DNA of 37,265 bases from assembly GCA_044450785.1 (NCBI GenBank), contig JBIOJM010000061.1, positions 1 through 37,265 on the forward strand, given 5' to 3'. The position numbers and the translations under genes are program-made. Within the stretch, counting starts at the first letter, position 1. The number at the start of each line of letters is the position of its first letter. This stretch comes from JBIOJM01 sp044450785. Lineage in GTDB: Bacteria; Planctomycetota; Planctomycetia; Isosphaerales; Isosphaeraceae. The notes beneath the pieces were generated by a model that made no database searches, was not told where the DNA came from, and worked only from the letters and a program-made list of their open reading frames with translations. Positions 16,824 through 25,710 of this stretch are shown here, piece by piece.

Positions 16824-18709
16824 TTTTTAATCTTACGCTTTCTCTGATTTGCGAGCCGCTTGTCAACCCGCCAATCGAAGACTGACAGGCCGTCAGCGCT
16901 CACCGCCGGGATTATTCGCGCGGCCCCGCATCTTCCGAGATTCGATGCACCCGGTCGGCCTTGAGGTTTTTCAAGGTTGTGACCTTGCCCGAGGGCCAGG
17001 TGATGGTCAGCTCGTCGGCGTGATCGAGCTGTCCCAGGCCGAAGGGTGAGGGGGAGCTCGACGGACGAGAGATAGCTCTGGGCGGGGAAGAGCTGGCGCT
17101 GGCAGACGGTGTCGCCGGCCTTGAGCTGGACCTTGGCTCCAATGGCGTCGCGGTTGGTCGTCTTGCCGTTCCCTGCCAGCTCCACCCGAATCCAGTGGTT
17201 GCGATTTCCACCGTCGTTGCGAAAGAGCCGCGCCCGACCGTTGTTGACCGTGATGACGACGTCAAGGTCGCCGTCACCGTCGATATCGGCATAGGCGGTT
17301 CCGCGGCCCACGATCGGTTGGAACAGGTCGGGACCGGCGTTCTCCGGCTTGATCAGGACGTAGAGCGCCCGGCCAGGCCGGCCCGAGTTCCAGAAGAGTT
17401 GTGCCGGTTGCTCGTATCTCTCGCTGGCCTGGACCTTGGAGATCTCGGGCTCGAGATGACCGTTGGCGGAGAGCAGGTCGAGCCGGCCGTCCAGGTCGTA
17501 GTCGAAAAAGAACAGGCCGAATTTCAGCGGGGGCTGAGTCGGCGCGCCCAGGCCGTACAGGTTGGCCAGGTCCGAGAACTGGAGTGTCGCAGGCTGGTCG
17601 CAGACGTAGAGCGCCGTCATCTCGTTGGCGAAGTTGCCGACGGCCAGACCCAGCCGCTCGTCATTCATGAAGTATGCCCAGGCGATGCCCATGCCTCCTC
17701 GGGGCGAGCCCGACTGGTCGAATGCGATGCCCGAGATGATGGCGATCTCCTCGAATTTGCCCTTCCCTTTATTGTGGAAGAAGAAGTTCTGGACCGTGTC
17801 GTTGGCGACGGCGATGTCGACCAGCCCGTCGCCGTCGACGTCGTAGGGAGCCACGCCCAGCGACTTGCCGACGGGCACTTTGAGGTCAGGCGTGCGGACC
17901 TGGACCCCCGCCTCCTCGCTGATGTCGGTGAACCGGCCGCCGTCGTTGCGCAAGAGCGCGCAGAACGAGCCGCCGAACGACGTCGGCGGTCCGTAAGCCC
18001 GGCCGATGCCGGTGAGCTGAAAACCTTGGACCTTGTCGATGTCGCGCGTCCAGGTGACGTAGTTGCCGATGAACAAGTCGAGATCACCGTCGTTGTCGAT
18101 GTCGAGGAACGCGGCGCCGGTCAGCCAACCGTTGGGCCCCTTGGCGTTGGCGGGGGCGGTGACGTCCTCGAAGTGTCCCTTGCCGTCGTTGCGGAAGAGA
18201 TAGCCGCGGCCGACGGACGTGACGTACAGGTCGGGATGGCCGTCGTTGTCGTAGTCGCCGACGGCCACTCCCTGGCCGTAGAACGTTTTATCCAGGCCGG
18301 CCTCCCTGGTCACATTCTGAAAGTGCCCCTTGCCGTCGTTGCGGTAGAGGGCCTGGGTGGGGGCGGGCTTGACTTCGTGGCCGGGCCAGTACGACGAGTT
18401 GACGAAGAAGAGGTCCTGGTCGCCGTCGCCGTCATAATCGAGGAAGGCCACGCCCGCACCCATCGTCTCGGGCAGGAGCTTCTCTCCGAGCGCACCATTA
18501 TCGTGCACGAACGCGATGCCCGCCTCCTTGGTGATCTCCACAAACTTCACGGCAGGCAAGATTTCGGCCTTGACCTCCGCCTGGCGGACCGGCGCGACGG
18601 CCGCGGGGACGACGGGCTTTGCCACGCCGGGCCCGCAACCGCAAGGCACGAGGATCAAGAGCAGGCAGCCCAGGCGTCTGGTGTCGTGCGTGATTCGATC
18701 GGAGCTCAT
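16811..18709 (-). CDS. FG-GAP/VCBS repeat lipoprotein with ASPIC/UnbV domain, frameshifted near the C-terminus
   Basis: The N-terminus (LGCLLLILVPCGCG) is a lipoprotein-type signal. Repeated Ca-binding blade motifs follow: FLDYDGDGDQDLFF, VGDYDNDGHPDLYV, FLDIDNDGDLDLFI, YDVDGDGLVDIAV, YADIDGDGDLDVVI, as in CRTAC1-like propellers. An ASPIC/UnbV domain closes the protein. At about 17046-17048 an extra C (ACCCTTC where ACCTTC would keep the family sequence) shifts the frame. The expected end, TFGLGQLDHADELTITWPSGK and onward, is encoded in the next frame and stops at 16912. The frame as it stands instead gives ~80 unrelated residues to 16811, running into the inverted repeat. This may be a base-calling error or a real lesion. 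ATG 18709 overlaps the stop of the cytochrome gene by 4 bases. Confidence 0.85.
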   Translation of the reverse strand: MSSDRITHDTRRLGCLLLILVPCGCGPGVAKPVVPAAVAPVRQAEVKAEILPAVKFVEITKEAGIAFVHDNGALGEKLLPETMGAGVAFLDYDGDGDQDLFFVNSSYWPGHEVKPAPTQALYRNDGKGHFQNVTREAGLDKTFYGQGVAVGDYDNDGHPDLYVTSVGRGYLFRNDGKGHFEDVTAPANAKGPNGWLTGAAFLDIDNDGDLDLFIGNYVTWTRDIDKVQGFQLTGIGRAYGPPTSFGGSFCALLRNDGGRFTDISEEAGVQVRTPDLKVPVGKSLGVAPYDVDGDGLVDIAVANDTVQNFFFHNKGKGKFEEIAIISGIAFDQSGSPRGGMGIAWAYFMNDERLGLAVGNFANEMTALYVCDQPATLQFSDLANLYGLGAPTQPPLKFGLFFFDYDLDGRLDLLSANGHLEPEISKVQASERYEQPAQLFWNSGRPGRALYVLIKPENAGPDLFQPIVGRGTAYADIDGDGDLDVVITVNNGRARLFRNDGGNRNHWIRVELAGNGKTTNRDAIGAKVQLKAGDTVCQRQLFPAQSYLSSVELPLTLRPGTARSRRRADHHLALGQGHNLEKPQGRPGASNLGRCGAARIIPAVSADGLSVFDWRVDKRLANQRKRKIKNTGG

Positions 18710-21700
18710 TGTCGGTTCTCCCGTGCGTGCGCCGGGATTGCGCCGGCGACGCTCGTCTGGATTGTGGTTTCCGCTCCAGGTGCGCCCCCGGCCGAGGCGA
18801 CCGGCGGGTCGATCAAGGGCGCGCCGGGCCGGTGCAGCGAATGGATCACGATCGGTTGGGCGTTGTGATTGGCAGCCGGGTCTTTCTTGCGTGCCTTGGC
18901 GAAGGCTTTACCCTCGGCCGTTTCGTCCGGCCTGAGCAGTTGCTGCAGCCGTTCGTGGGTCACTTCCAGGGCCCGGCCCAGCGCCACGACAGTGGCGGGA
19001 TCAGTCTCCCGGTCCCAGGCGGGACCGAGGACCTCGACCAGCTCGTGCAGCGGCTCCAGCCGCGATTGGTAGCGCGGGCGCGGACCGTCCACGAACCGCG
19101 CGACATCGCGCACCAGGCGTAGCGCCCGTGTCCGGCGCTCTGGGCTGGACGATCGGCCATCAGCGGCCGAGGCGGCCAGCTTCACGAGCGCGTCGGCGTC
19201 AACCGGCCCGGCCGCGCCCTCGTCAACGGGTGTTGCTTCCGTTGCCGATGGGCTCGACCTCGTCTCGCCCCAGGGAGGCGTCCCGTAGGCTTGCCCCAGG
19301 CCGTGATGGGCTGCCACGTTTTCGGAATCGATGGCGAGAGTGCGGCGGTAGGCGGCGATCGTCTTCTTGAGATCATCGAGCCGTTCCGGGCTCGAGAGCG
19401 GCATGATGCTCCGGGCTCGCGCATAGAGTGCGGCCGCGAGCTCGTTGTTGACCTCGTAATCAAGGCTGAAGTCAAACTTACGCTCCGGGATCCTGGTGTT
19501 GAGCACCGACACAAAGCTCTGGATCGCCGCGTCGACGTCTCCGTTGCGGAAGTTGATCTGGCCGCTCAACCAGTTGATGACCCAGGGCGCGGCCGGCTTT
19601 TCGTGGCGGGAGGCCTTTTCGAGCGCGGTCAGGGCTTCGGGGATCCGGCCTTCCTTCTGATAAACGCGGGCCAGATTCACCCACCCGTCGGCGGGCCCGA
19701 GCTCGGCGACCCTGAGGAAGACCTGCTCGGCCTGTTTCAGCTCTCCCTTCTGGCCTCCCGTCGTGCTCCCTTCCAGGAGCAGGCCGATGCCGTAGTCATT
19801 CGAGCGCTGCCATGACGGCTCGATCGGCGACGGGTCGTTGGCGGCCGGCGGTCCTCCCTCGACCGGAAGCTGAACCTGGTCCCGTGCCATGACGACCACC
19901 GGCAGCTTGGGCCCCTGTCCCTTGCCGTAGATGTAGTCCATATAGGTCCGGTCGAACTTGCGGTAGTTGACGCTGGCTTCGAGCGTGATCGGTCCGCGTT
20001 CGGCTTGGGGAACATCGAGCGCGAAGTGGACGACCTGGCCGGCGCCGGGGGGGATCTGCTTGTTGTACAGCGGCACGAAGATGTCCTGCGGGTTACGCCG
20101 GTCGATGCGGTTGCCCTCGCGGTCCAGCATGTAGACGTTGATGAAATGCGAATAAGGATCGACCGCGCCCTCGGGGTTGATACCGCCGGACCGGCCGATG
20201 ACGCGGCCGCCGGATCGAGCGATCAGCTCGACCCAGATCTCGTTGGAATCGGTGGTCCCCTGGCTGAAGGGGTGCCCGACCTGGAGCGTCCTGACCACGA
20301 CCTCGGCGAGGTACCGCCCCCTTGGTTTGAGCGTGGGCACCTCGGGACGAAGCGGCCCCAGCAGATTACCTTCGATCACCCCTCCCTCGCGCAGGCCGAA
20401 GATGTCGACCCTGATTTTCTTGTCGCTCAGGAACCTGGCGTGTTTCTCGACGACCTCCTGGTTTCCCAGCAAGGCGGCCAGGCCGGTATTGGCGCCCAAG
20501 AACAGGTGGTCGTGGATCTTCCGCCCCCCCTTGCCGTCGAAGTCCTTGGCGCCGAAGTCGGCGGAGGGTTTGAGCTCCATGTGACAATCGTTGCAGCTCG
20601 ACTTGGCCACCTCGGGGTAGTAAAAGCTCCGGGCCCCGTGGCCGGAAACGCCCGACAGGTGATGGGAGTCGTAATGGTTCTGACCTCGGACGAAATCCTT
20701 GTAATGAGTGACTCCGACCGGCAGGCCCACCTTGTGGCAGGTCGAGCAGAATTTGGGGTCTTTGAGGACCTCCTTGAAGAACGTCTTCTTGTGCATCTCG
20801 GGCTTCGCCTTCACGAGTGCGTTGTTAATCCATTGCAAGATCGGGTTATCGCTGAAGGCGAAGGGATAGTGCTGGGGCTCCTCGATGGTGTAGGCGGCGT
20901 TGCCGCGGGTGTTGTTGATGTTGGTGATGCCGTGGCAGGTGGTGCAGGTGATGCCGGACTGACTGGTTGGGTCGTTCACGTCGTCATAATTGGGATTGTC
21001 GAACTCACCCGAGAAAAAGGGGACGGGGTCGTGGCAGCCGGCGCACCAGCGAGCGGCATGGGTCGAGTTGTCGATCGCCATGGAAACGCGGCGCGTCTCG
21101 CGCACGGTCGCCCGATAGGCCGGGTTGTTGAACGAGCTCAAGTGGTGCGCCGAGTGAAACCAACCGTTGTAGGCGTCCTGATGACATTTCATGCAGTAGT
21201 CGTCCATCATCAAGGTCCGCGGCGGGATGAACTTGCCGTTGGACGTGATGGCTTCCGAGGGATAGAAGTACGGCTTTCCCTCCTTCGGCCCCTTGACGCC
21301 GTAGGACCGCGGATCCTGGAAGTGGAGCAGCCCCATCAAGACGACGAAGCCGGCGACGGCCACGCTCAATCGCTTGGCCCACACCCAGCGGATCCGCGGA
21401 CCGGCCAGGCGATGCTTGACGTAAACCACGATCGCGACGAGCGGCGCCAGCACGTGCAGCCAGTAGCCCGCTTCGCGGACCGTCGGGTCGCGAACCTCGA
21501 ACCCTCCCAGCCGGACCAGGACCAACCCGGAGACCAGGATCACGAACGCGGTGGACAGGAGTGCCAGGCCGAATCGAACGGCGGCCTTGTTGGGCCGCCG
21601 CCACGACGTCGCCAGATGGATCAAGCCGAAAACCAGGAACGGCCCGATCAAGAAGAAGCCCAGCAGCAGATGAAGAGCAACCATCAGCATATAGAAGGGC

Positions 21701-21882
21701 GTTTGCTGCGTGGTCTTGAGTGACCACGTGAGCGCGGTCACGCTCGACAGGTAGACGCCGTTGGCACCGAGCAAGGCGAAGCCGATCAGGATGATCCAGA
21801 GAAAAGGGCGCAGTCGCGGGCCGACGGCGGGCGTGTAAACCCGCCCGAGACGGTCGCGCATGGGACGTGCCTCAAGAGTCAT
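18706..21882 (-). CDS. membrane-anchored pentahaem cytochrome c with C-terminal TPR region
   Basis: The 1058-residue protein starts at ATG 21882, with GGGGGAG about 10 bases upstream. About five membrane helices occupy the first ~190 residues (for example FLWIILIGFALLGANGVYL and GYWLHVLAPLVAIVVYV). Five CxxCH haem sites follow at residues 230 (CMKCH), 280 (CAGCH), 313 (CTTCH), 379 (CSTCH) and 430 (CNDCH), with extra His-rich segments that could supply distal ligands. The middle resembles cytochrome c554-type multihaem domains. A beta-rich region follows, and residues ~770-1000 carry TPR-like helices. It should sit in the inner membrane with haems facing the periplasm. It lies between a lipoprotein gene (89-base gap) and the FG-GAP gene (4-base overlap). 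Electron donor and acceptor are unknown. Confidence 0.9.
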   Translation of the reverse strand: MTLEARPMRDRLGRVYTPAVGPRLRPFLWIILIGFALLGANGVYLSSVTALTWSLKTTQQTPFYMLMVALHLLLGFFLIGPFLVFGLIHLATSWRRPNKAAVRFGLALLSTAFVILVSGLVLVRLGGFEVRDPTVREAGYWLHVLAPLVAIVVYVKHRLAGPRIRWVWAKRLSVAVAGFVVLMGLLHFQDPRSYGVKGPKEGKPYFYPSEAITSNGKFIPPRTLMMDDYCMKCHQDAYNGWFHSAHHLSSFNNPAYRATVRETRRVSMAIDNSTHAARWCAGCHDPVPFFSGEFDNPNYDDVNDPTSQSGITCTTCHGITNINNTRGNAAYTIEEPQHYPFAFSDNPILQWINNALVKAKPEMHKKTFFKEVLKDPKFCSTCHKVGLPVGVTHYKDFVRGQNHYDSHHLSGVSGHGARSFYYPEVAKSSCNDCHMELKPSADFGAKDFDGKGGRKIHDHLFLGANTGLAALLGNQEVVEKHARFLSDKKIRVDIFGLREGGVIEGNLLGPLRPEVPTLKPRGRYLAEVVVRTLQVGHPFSQGTTDSNEIWVELIARSGGRVIGRSGGINPEGAVDPYSHFINVYMLDREGNRIDRRNPQDIFVPLYNKQIPPGAGQVVHFALDVPQAERGPITLEASVNYRKFDRTYMDYIYGKGQGPKLPVVVMARDQVQLPVEGGPPAANDPSPIEPSWQRSNDYGIGLLLEGSTTGGQKGELKQAEQVFLRVAELGPADGWVNLARVYQKEGRIPEALTALEKASRHEKPAAPWVINWLSGQINFRNGDVDAAIQSFVSVLNTRIPERKFDFSLDYEVNNELAAALYARARSIMPLSSPERLDDLKKTIAAYRRTLAIDSENVAAHHGLGQAYGTPPWGETRSSPSATEATPVDEGAAGPVDADALVKLAASAADGRSSSPERRTRALRLVRDVARFVDGPRPRYQSRLEPLHELVEVLGPAWDRETDPATVVALGRALEVTHERLQQLLRPDETAEGKAFAKARKKDPAANHNAQPIVIHSLHRPGAPLIDPPVASAGGAPGAETTIQTSVAGAIPAHARENRQ

Positions 21883-21971
21883 GGGCGGTGGCTCCCCCTG
21901 CTTCGCGTTCGATCCCGAAGACGAAGCGGCGCGACGGAACTGGTCGAATGAATGAAATCGAAGAGAGCGAA

Positions 21972-22574
21972 TCAGTCTGCGCTGGACGACGGCTTTCCGC
22001 TGGCGGCGAAGCGGAGCGAATCGAGCGTGGTCTGGATCTCGGGCGCGATTTGTTGGTACGAGGATTCGGGCACGTGCCAGGTGAGGTAGAGCGTATCGCC
22101 TGGCCGGGCGAAGCCCAGGGTGACCTGGCGGGTGGGGAAGAGCGTCTTGCCGGTCGGTTCGACCGGCGTCCCCAGCCCGGTGGCCGCCAGGGCGCCGCCG
22201 GTCCCCGGCGCGACTACCTCGACCCGAGCGGCGGCTCGACCGCCCGCGGTCTCCGTGCGCTTGACCAGCAGCCGCAGACCGGGAAGGTTTTCCAGGCGGT
22301 TCCCCAGGGCCTCGGCCAGCATCTCCGCCGTGCCTGCCGGCACCCACAGGGTGCGGTAGAGCACCAGCGACGAGCCGTCCGGACCGGACCAGGCCGCCAG
22401 CGGCACGCCGGGAACGATCTGGGCGGATGCTTCAACCGGGCGCCACGACGCGGGAGGCGTCAATTCGACCCCGGCTTGCCCCAGCGGCCCGGCAGGCTGG
22501 CATCCGGAGATCAGCCCCAGCAGAGCGGCCAGCGTATCCAGGAGCAGCGCAATCTTGATCGGCGCGCGATCCAC
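21972..22574 (-). CDS. small lipoprotein (200 residues) of the cytochrome unit
   Basis: GTG 22574 is proposed as the start because it places a clean lipoprotein signal at the N-terminus (IKIALLLDTLAALLGLISGC, Cys about residue 27), with a GGGGGTG-rich stretch upstream. The mature part (ELTPPASWRPVEASAQIVPGVPLAAW... then TLYLTWHVPESSY... and IQTTLDSLRFA) has no family that I recognise. Its beta-rich pattern, Pro-rich start and terminal helix resemble small periplasmic substrate-binding or assembly factors. The frame continues upstream to 22751, but that part lacks a signal peptide and looks non-coding. It is likely co-transcribed with the pentahaem cytochrome and the FG-GAP lipoprotein. Confidence 0.75.
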   Translation of the reverse strand: MDRAPIKIALLLDTLAALLGLISGCQPAGPLGQAGVELTPPASWRPVEASAQIVPGVPLAAWSGPDGSSLVLYRTLWVPAGTAEMLAEALGNRLENLPGLRLLVKRTETAGGRAAARVEVVAPGTGGALAATGLGTPVEPTGKTLFPTRQVTLGFARPGDTLYLTWHVPESSYQQIAPEIQTTLDSLRFAASGKPSSSAD

Positions 22575-22636
22575 GCGAGGATCACCCCCACCTTGCTCGA
22601 ATCGTTTCGTGCAAATGCCCACGACCCAAACGACGC

Positions 22637-23125
22637 TCAGGCCGCCAACTTGATTGTGACACCGATTTCGAACGTTCGCGGTGGGCGTTCGCGGCGTGGT
22701 GAGGTGGGTTGGCAGTGCTCGCGCGGCGAGTGCATGGCCAGTGGGTCGCATCGACCGGGAGGGTTGACACCGATGCGATCGAGTAACGCAAGGTCGACTG
22801 TAAAGATCGAGGAGTCCAGCACGTGCGGAGTTTCACCCTGGCACGGTGGATGAGCGAGAACAGGAGGAGCCAGCGCGACCGGCCGTTCGTTCAGGTCGAA
22901 CGCGCGATCGTGCTCCCACGAAAGCCCGGACTGCAAGACCGGACGGTCCGGCACGTGGCAGCCCGCCGCTTGACAGGCCTGGATCCCCCACCATGGACAT
23001 GAGGCGGCCGCCAGCAAGCGAACCAACGCGCGGCAAAGATGTGTCCGCACCGACCGAGACACGTCGAGATTGCTCCAGTTGGCCACGCGGGACAGGAATG
23101 ACTCGATCGTATGAAGCCGCGCCAT
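22637..23125 (-). CDS. doubtful hypothetical ORF (162 residues)
   Basis: An ATG-initiated frame starts 7 bases after the stop of the amidohydrolase gene on the same strand. It contains eight or so Cys residues and codon third positions only moderately rich in G/C. I recognise no family, signal peptide or domain, and there is no clear ribosome binding site. The 557-base stretch 22575-23131 otherwise has no gene, so this is either a fast-evolving small gene or non-coding. I lean towards non-coding. Confidence 0.25.
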   Translation of the reverse strand: MARLHTIESFLSRVANWSNLDVSRSVRTHLCRALVRLLAAASCPWWGIQACQAAGCHVPDRPVLQSGLSWEHDRAFDLNERPVALAPPVLAHPPCQGETPHVLDSSIFTVDLALLDRIGVNPPGRCDPLAMHSPREHCQPTSPRRERPPRTFEIGVTIKLAA

Positions 23126-23131
23126 GTATTG

Positions 23132-24106
23132 TCAATGCGAGGCCTTGGGCCGTGCCACCCTCCAGCCCGGGTGTGTGACGGGTCCTTGACCTGGCGGTGG
23201 CGGCTCGACGAGCTTGCCGTACAGCTCGGGGCGGCGAGCCCGCAGGTAGCGGCGGCCCGAGGACTGCTCCAGTTTCTCCGGCGCGAGCAGCGCCACCACG
23301 ACGTCATCGCCCAGCGCCCGGCTCTCCGCCACGACCTCGCCGAACGGGTCGATGATCATCGCCAGGCCCGGCTTGATGGTGTCGTCGTCGACTCCGATCG
23401 CGTTGCTGAAGACGGCGTAGACGCTGTTTTCCCACGCCCGCGCGGGGAGCCACCGCATCAGCCAGCCGCGCCCCTTGGGACCTTCAAACTCCACACGCAG
23501 CCGCACGGGGTCGCGCTCACGGTTCTCCCACAAGGCGCGCTCGACGATCCCCCGACCCGGCATCGTCGAGGGGAGACAGCCGGTCACGTGCGGCATGAAG
23601 ATCACCTCCGCCCCCAGCATCGCCGTGATCCGTACGTTCTCGGGCAGGTTATTGTCGTAGCAGATCAAGAAACCGGCCTTGATGCCAAGCAGGTCGATCA
23701 CATTGTAGGAATCGCCCGGGCTCAGGCTCGGGTTAATGAATGTGTGGAGTTTTCGATATTTTGTGATGAATCCCTCGGGGCCGACGGTCAGATAGCAGTT
23801 GTAGAATCGACCCTGTGGGTCGATTTCGACCAGGCCGGCCATCACGACGACGCCATACGCGCGGGCGATCGCATGGAGCGCCCGTACCGAGGGACCGCCG
23901 GGAACCGGCTCGGCCATCCCGGCCAGCTCGGCGCGGCTCAGATGCTGGAGAAACGTGTAGCCGGAGATCGAGCACTCATGGAAGCTCACGATTTCGGCCC
24001 CCTGCTCCGCGGCCCGCCGCGTCAGTCCCTCGATCCGGGCAAGGTTGTACACCTTGTCGTGATTACGATGTTCGAATTGGGCGGCGGCGACTCGGATATC
24101 TCTCAC
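23132..24106 (-). CDS. nitrilase-superfamily carbon-nitrogen hydrolase
   Basis: GTG 24106 has GAGGG 8 bases upstream and starts RDIRVAAAQFEH, the normal beta-1 of the family; a longer frame reaching 24208 lacks support. The 324-residue protein shows the full Glu-Lys-Cys triad: E44 in SFHECSISGY, K119 in KYRKLH and C149 in FLICYDNNLPE. The superfamily hydrolyses amide or nitrile C-N bonds of small molecules. Similarity to N-carbamoyl-amino-acid or aliphatic amidases is plausible but the branch is not certain. It is a soluble cytoplasmic enzyme. It follows the DUF2252 gene with a gap of 50 bases and may be co-transcribed with it. Confidence 0.9.
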   Translation of the reverse strand: MRDIRVAAAQFEHRNHDKVYNLARIEGLTRRAAEQGAEIVSFHECSISGYTFLQHLSRAELAGMAEPVPGGPSVRALHAIARAYGVVVMAGLVEIDPQGRFYNCYLTVGPEGFITKYRKLHTFINPSLSPGDSYNVIDLLGIKAGFLICYDNNLPENVRITAMLGAEVIFMPHVTGCLPSTMPGRGIVERALWENRERDPVRLRVEFEGPKGRGWLMRWLPARAWENSVYAVFSNAIGVDDDTIKPGLAMIIDPFGEVVAESRALGDDVVVALLAPEKLEQSSGRRYLRARRPELYGKLVEPPPPGQGPVTHPGWRVARPKASH

Positions 24107-24156
24107 GGCATGGCCCTCAGAAGCCCGAGCGGCATGGTGAACGATACCGTTGATAA

Positions 24157-25461
24157 CTAGGTGGGTACCGGTTTCCGCTCTCTGTCCACGGCCGATTGCT
24201 CGAGACAATGCGTCACGCCACGGGCATCGCGGACGCCCTGGCGGAACTCGGCGTACCCTTGGTTGGTGCGTTCGGCGTATCGGGCCGCGGCGGCGAGTAC
24301 GGCATCGATCGCCGCGCCGCTTGACCAGTCCGCGAGCTCGGGCCAGTGGTCCTGCTTCTGGTCCTGATTAGGGCCGAGCGCCAGACGGCCGCCGCGGAGA
24401 TGGGACCAGGCGGTCAAGAGGCCCGCGGTCTCGACCGCCTCGCGCAGCTTGGCCGGCTGCTTGCGGAACCGGTCGAGGCTGGAGCGGTTTTCCTCGGGGA
24501 TCATCTCCCGGATCCGATACGAGTGCCGGCCGATCTGCAGTGTGTCCAGCCCGGCGCTGGGGTGGCCTTGCAGCGTGGTCTGCGCCTGGACGACCCGCCT
24601 CGCCTCGTCTCCGCCGTAGTCGGGTTGCGGAGCCAGGCTGCGCCCCGCGAGGACCGATGGCTCGACCTGCTTGATGTCGAGAAGCCGATAGCCGTTGGGA
24701 GGGCCTTCTCCCTCGAGCAGGGCCAGGTAGCGGCGGACCCCCAGGCTCCCCACTCCGGCGATGCGCCCGGTCACGTCATGGACGCGGAAGGCGCCCGGCT
24801 CACCCACCTTTCCGCCGTGGGCCTCCATGGTCTCGCGGATCAGATCGAGCCGCCTGCGCGAGACCTCGGGATGGTTAGCGGCGCGGCGGATGATTGGCCG
24901 GCCGTTGGCTCGGCGCTTGGTGTTTCGTTCCAGAAGCGCCTGCTGGATGCCGCTGGCTGTCGTTCCCAGTAGCTCCCAGATCGCTCCGTGGCCGCTCCGC
25001 GGAGCGACCTCGCCGACGGCCCCCGCCCTGGTCGCTGCGAGCACGGCCTTACGGTAATGCTCCAGGTAAGCCAGCGACATGCTCGTAGCCTGCGTCGGCG
25101 TTAGCCTCCATTGCTCGGCGGCGAGGAAGATGCTGGTGGTGCACCGGACGAGGTCCATGCTGCTCGGGGCGACCATGGCCTCGTCGAAGTCATTGATGTC
25201 GTAACGGAAGTCCCCTTCCGTCGTCCGGTAGGCGCCGAAATTCTCCAGGTGCAGATCACCGCAGATCAGGATGTCCGGCCCGGCCTCGGGCGGCTGCAGC
25301 TCGGGCCAGGACGCCACGAACAGGTGATTCGTCCCTCGAAAAAACGTGAACGGATCCTGCAACATCCGCCGCAGCTTGAGCCGCACCAGCTTGGGCTTGC
25401 GGTCCTGGTTGAACCGCACGATCGCCTCGAGGGCCGTGATCGTGGCTGGGATGTGGCTCAT
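24157..25461 (-). CDS. DUF2252 family protein (kinase-like fold)
   Basis: The 434-residue protein begins MSHIPATITALEAIVRFNQDRKP and carries typical DUF2252 blocks: MLQDPFTFFRG, then PDILICGDLHLENFGAYRT and YDINDFDEAMVAP, which look like the catalytic HxN and DFD loops of aminoglycoside-phosphotransferase-like kinases. YRLLDIKQVEPSVL and the C-terminal Y-A-x-x-x-x-Q-G-Y-A-E-F segment follow. Biochemical role is unknown. ATG 25461 is chosen because the family starts here and GAAGAG lies about 9 bases upstream; the frame is open to 25626. Gap to the amidohydrolase gene is 50 bases. Confidence 0.9.
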   Translation of the reverse strand: MSHIPATITALEAIVRFNQDRKPKLVRLKLRRMLQDPFTFFRGTNHLFVASWPELQPPEAGPDILICGDLHLENFGAYRTTEGDFRYDINDFDEAMVAPSSMDLVRCTTSIFLAAEQWRLTPTQATSMSLAYLEHYRKAVLAATRAGAVGEVAPRSGHGAIWELLGTTASGIQQALLERNTKRRANGRPIIRRAANHPEVSRRRLDLIRETMEAHGGKVGEPGAFRVHDVTGRIAGVGSLGVRRYLALLEGEGPPNGYRLLDIKQVEPSVLAGRSLAPQPDYGGDEARRVVQAQTTLQGHPSAGLDTLQIGRHSYRIREMIPEENRSSLDRFRKQPAKLREAVETAGLLTAWSHLRGGRLALGPNQDQKQDHWPELADWSSGAAIDAVLAAAARYAERTNQGYAEFRQGVRDARGVTHCLEQSAVDRERKPVPT

Positions 25462-25641
25462 GGCCGATATCTCTTCAAATCGAACGGATTTCCCTCGACC
25501 GAACAGTCCACTGATGAGCCTGGCCGAGCTATTGCGCGAGCCATTCTCTCGTGCTAGACTACCGGACCGGTGGAGAAAAGCAATCCGGTCAGCCAGCGGG
25601 TCCGTACTAACCACCATGTCTAGCAACCAGCGGGATGATCT

Positions 25642-25670
25642 GATATATCTAAAACTTCATTTTAAATATC
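25642..25670. promoter_or_regulatory. AT-rich imperfect hairpin upstream of the DUF2252 gene
   Basis: GATATATCTAAAACTTCATT and the following TTAAATATC form an imperfect palindrome (GATAT..TAAAA against TTTTAAATATC). It is a conspicuous AT island in GC-rich surroundings, between the ends of the DUF433 and DUF2252 genes. It could be a promoter or operator for the DUF2252 unit or a terminator for the DUF433 gene. The rest of 25462-25710 shows no gene. Confidence 0.35.
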
Positions 25671-25710
25671 ATCGGTCATCTGCGTCGCCGCCGAGGAGCC
25701 GGCCCGAGCG

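Noticed and set aside
17195..21723. Long plus-strand frames opposite the FG-GAP gene (17195-18868) and the cytochrome gene (20005-21723)
   Set aside because: They are shadows of the minus-strand genes; the minus strand carries haem sites and Ca-binding blades, while the plus frames have no family features.
21883..22347. N-terminal extension of the cytochrome by 155 residues
   Set aside because: It overlaps the lipoprotein gene in another frame and is Arg/Gly-rich noise. ATG 21882 has a good ribosome binding site and starts just before the first membrane helix.
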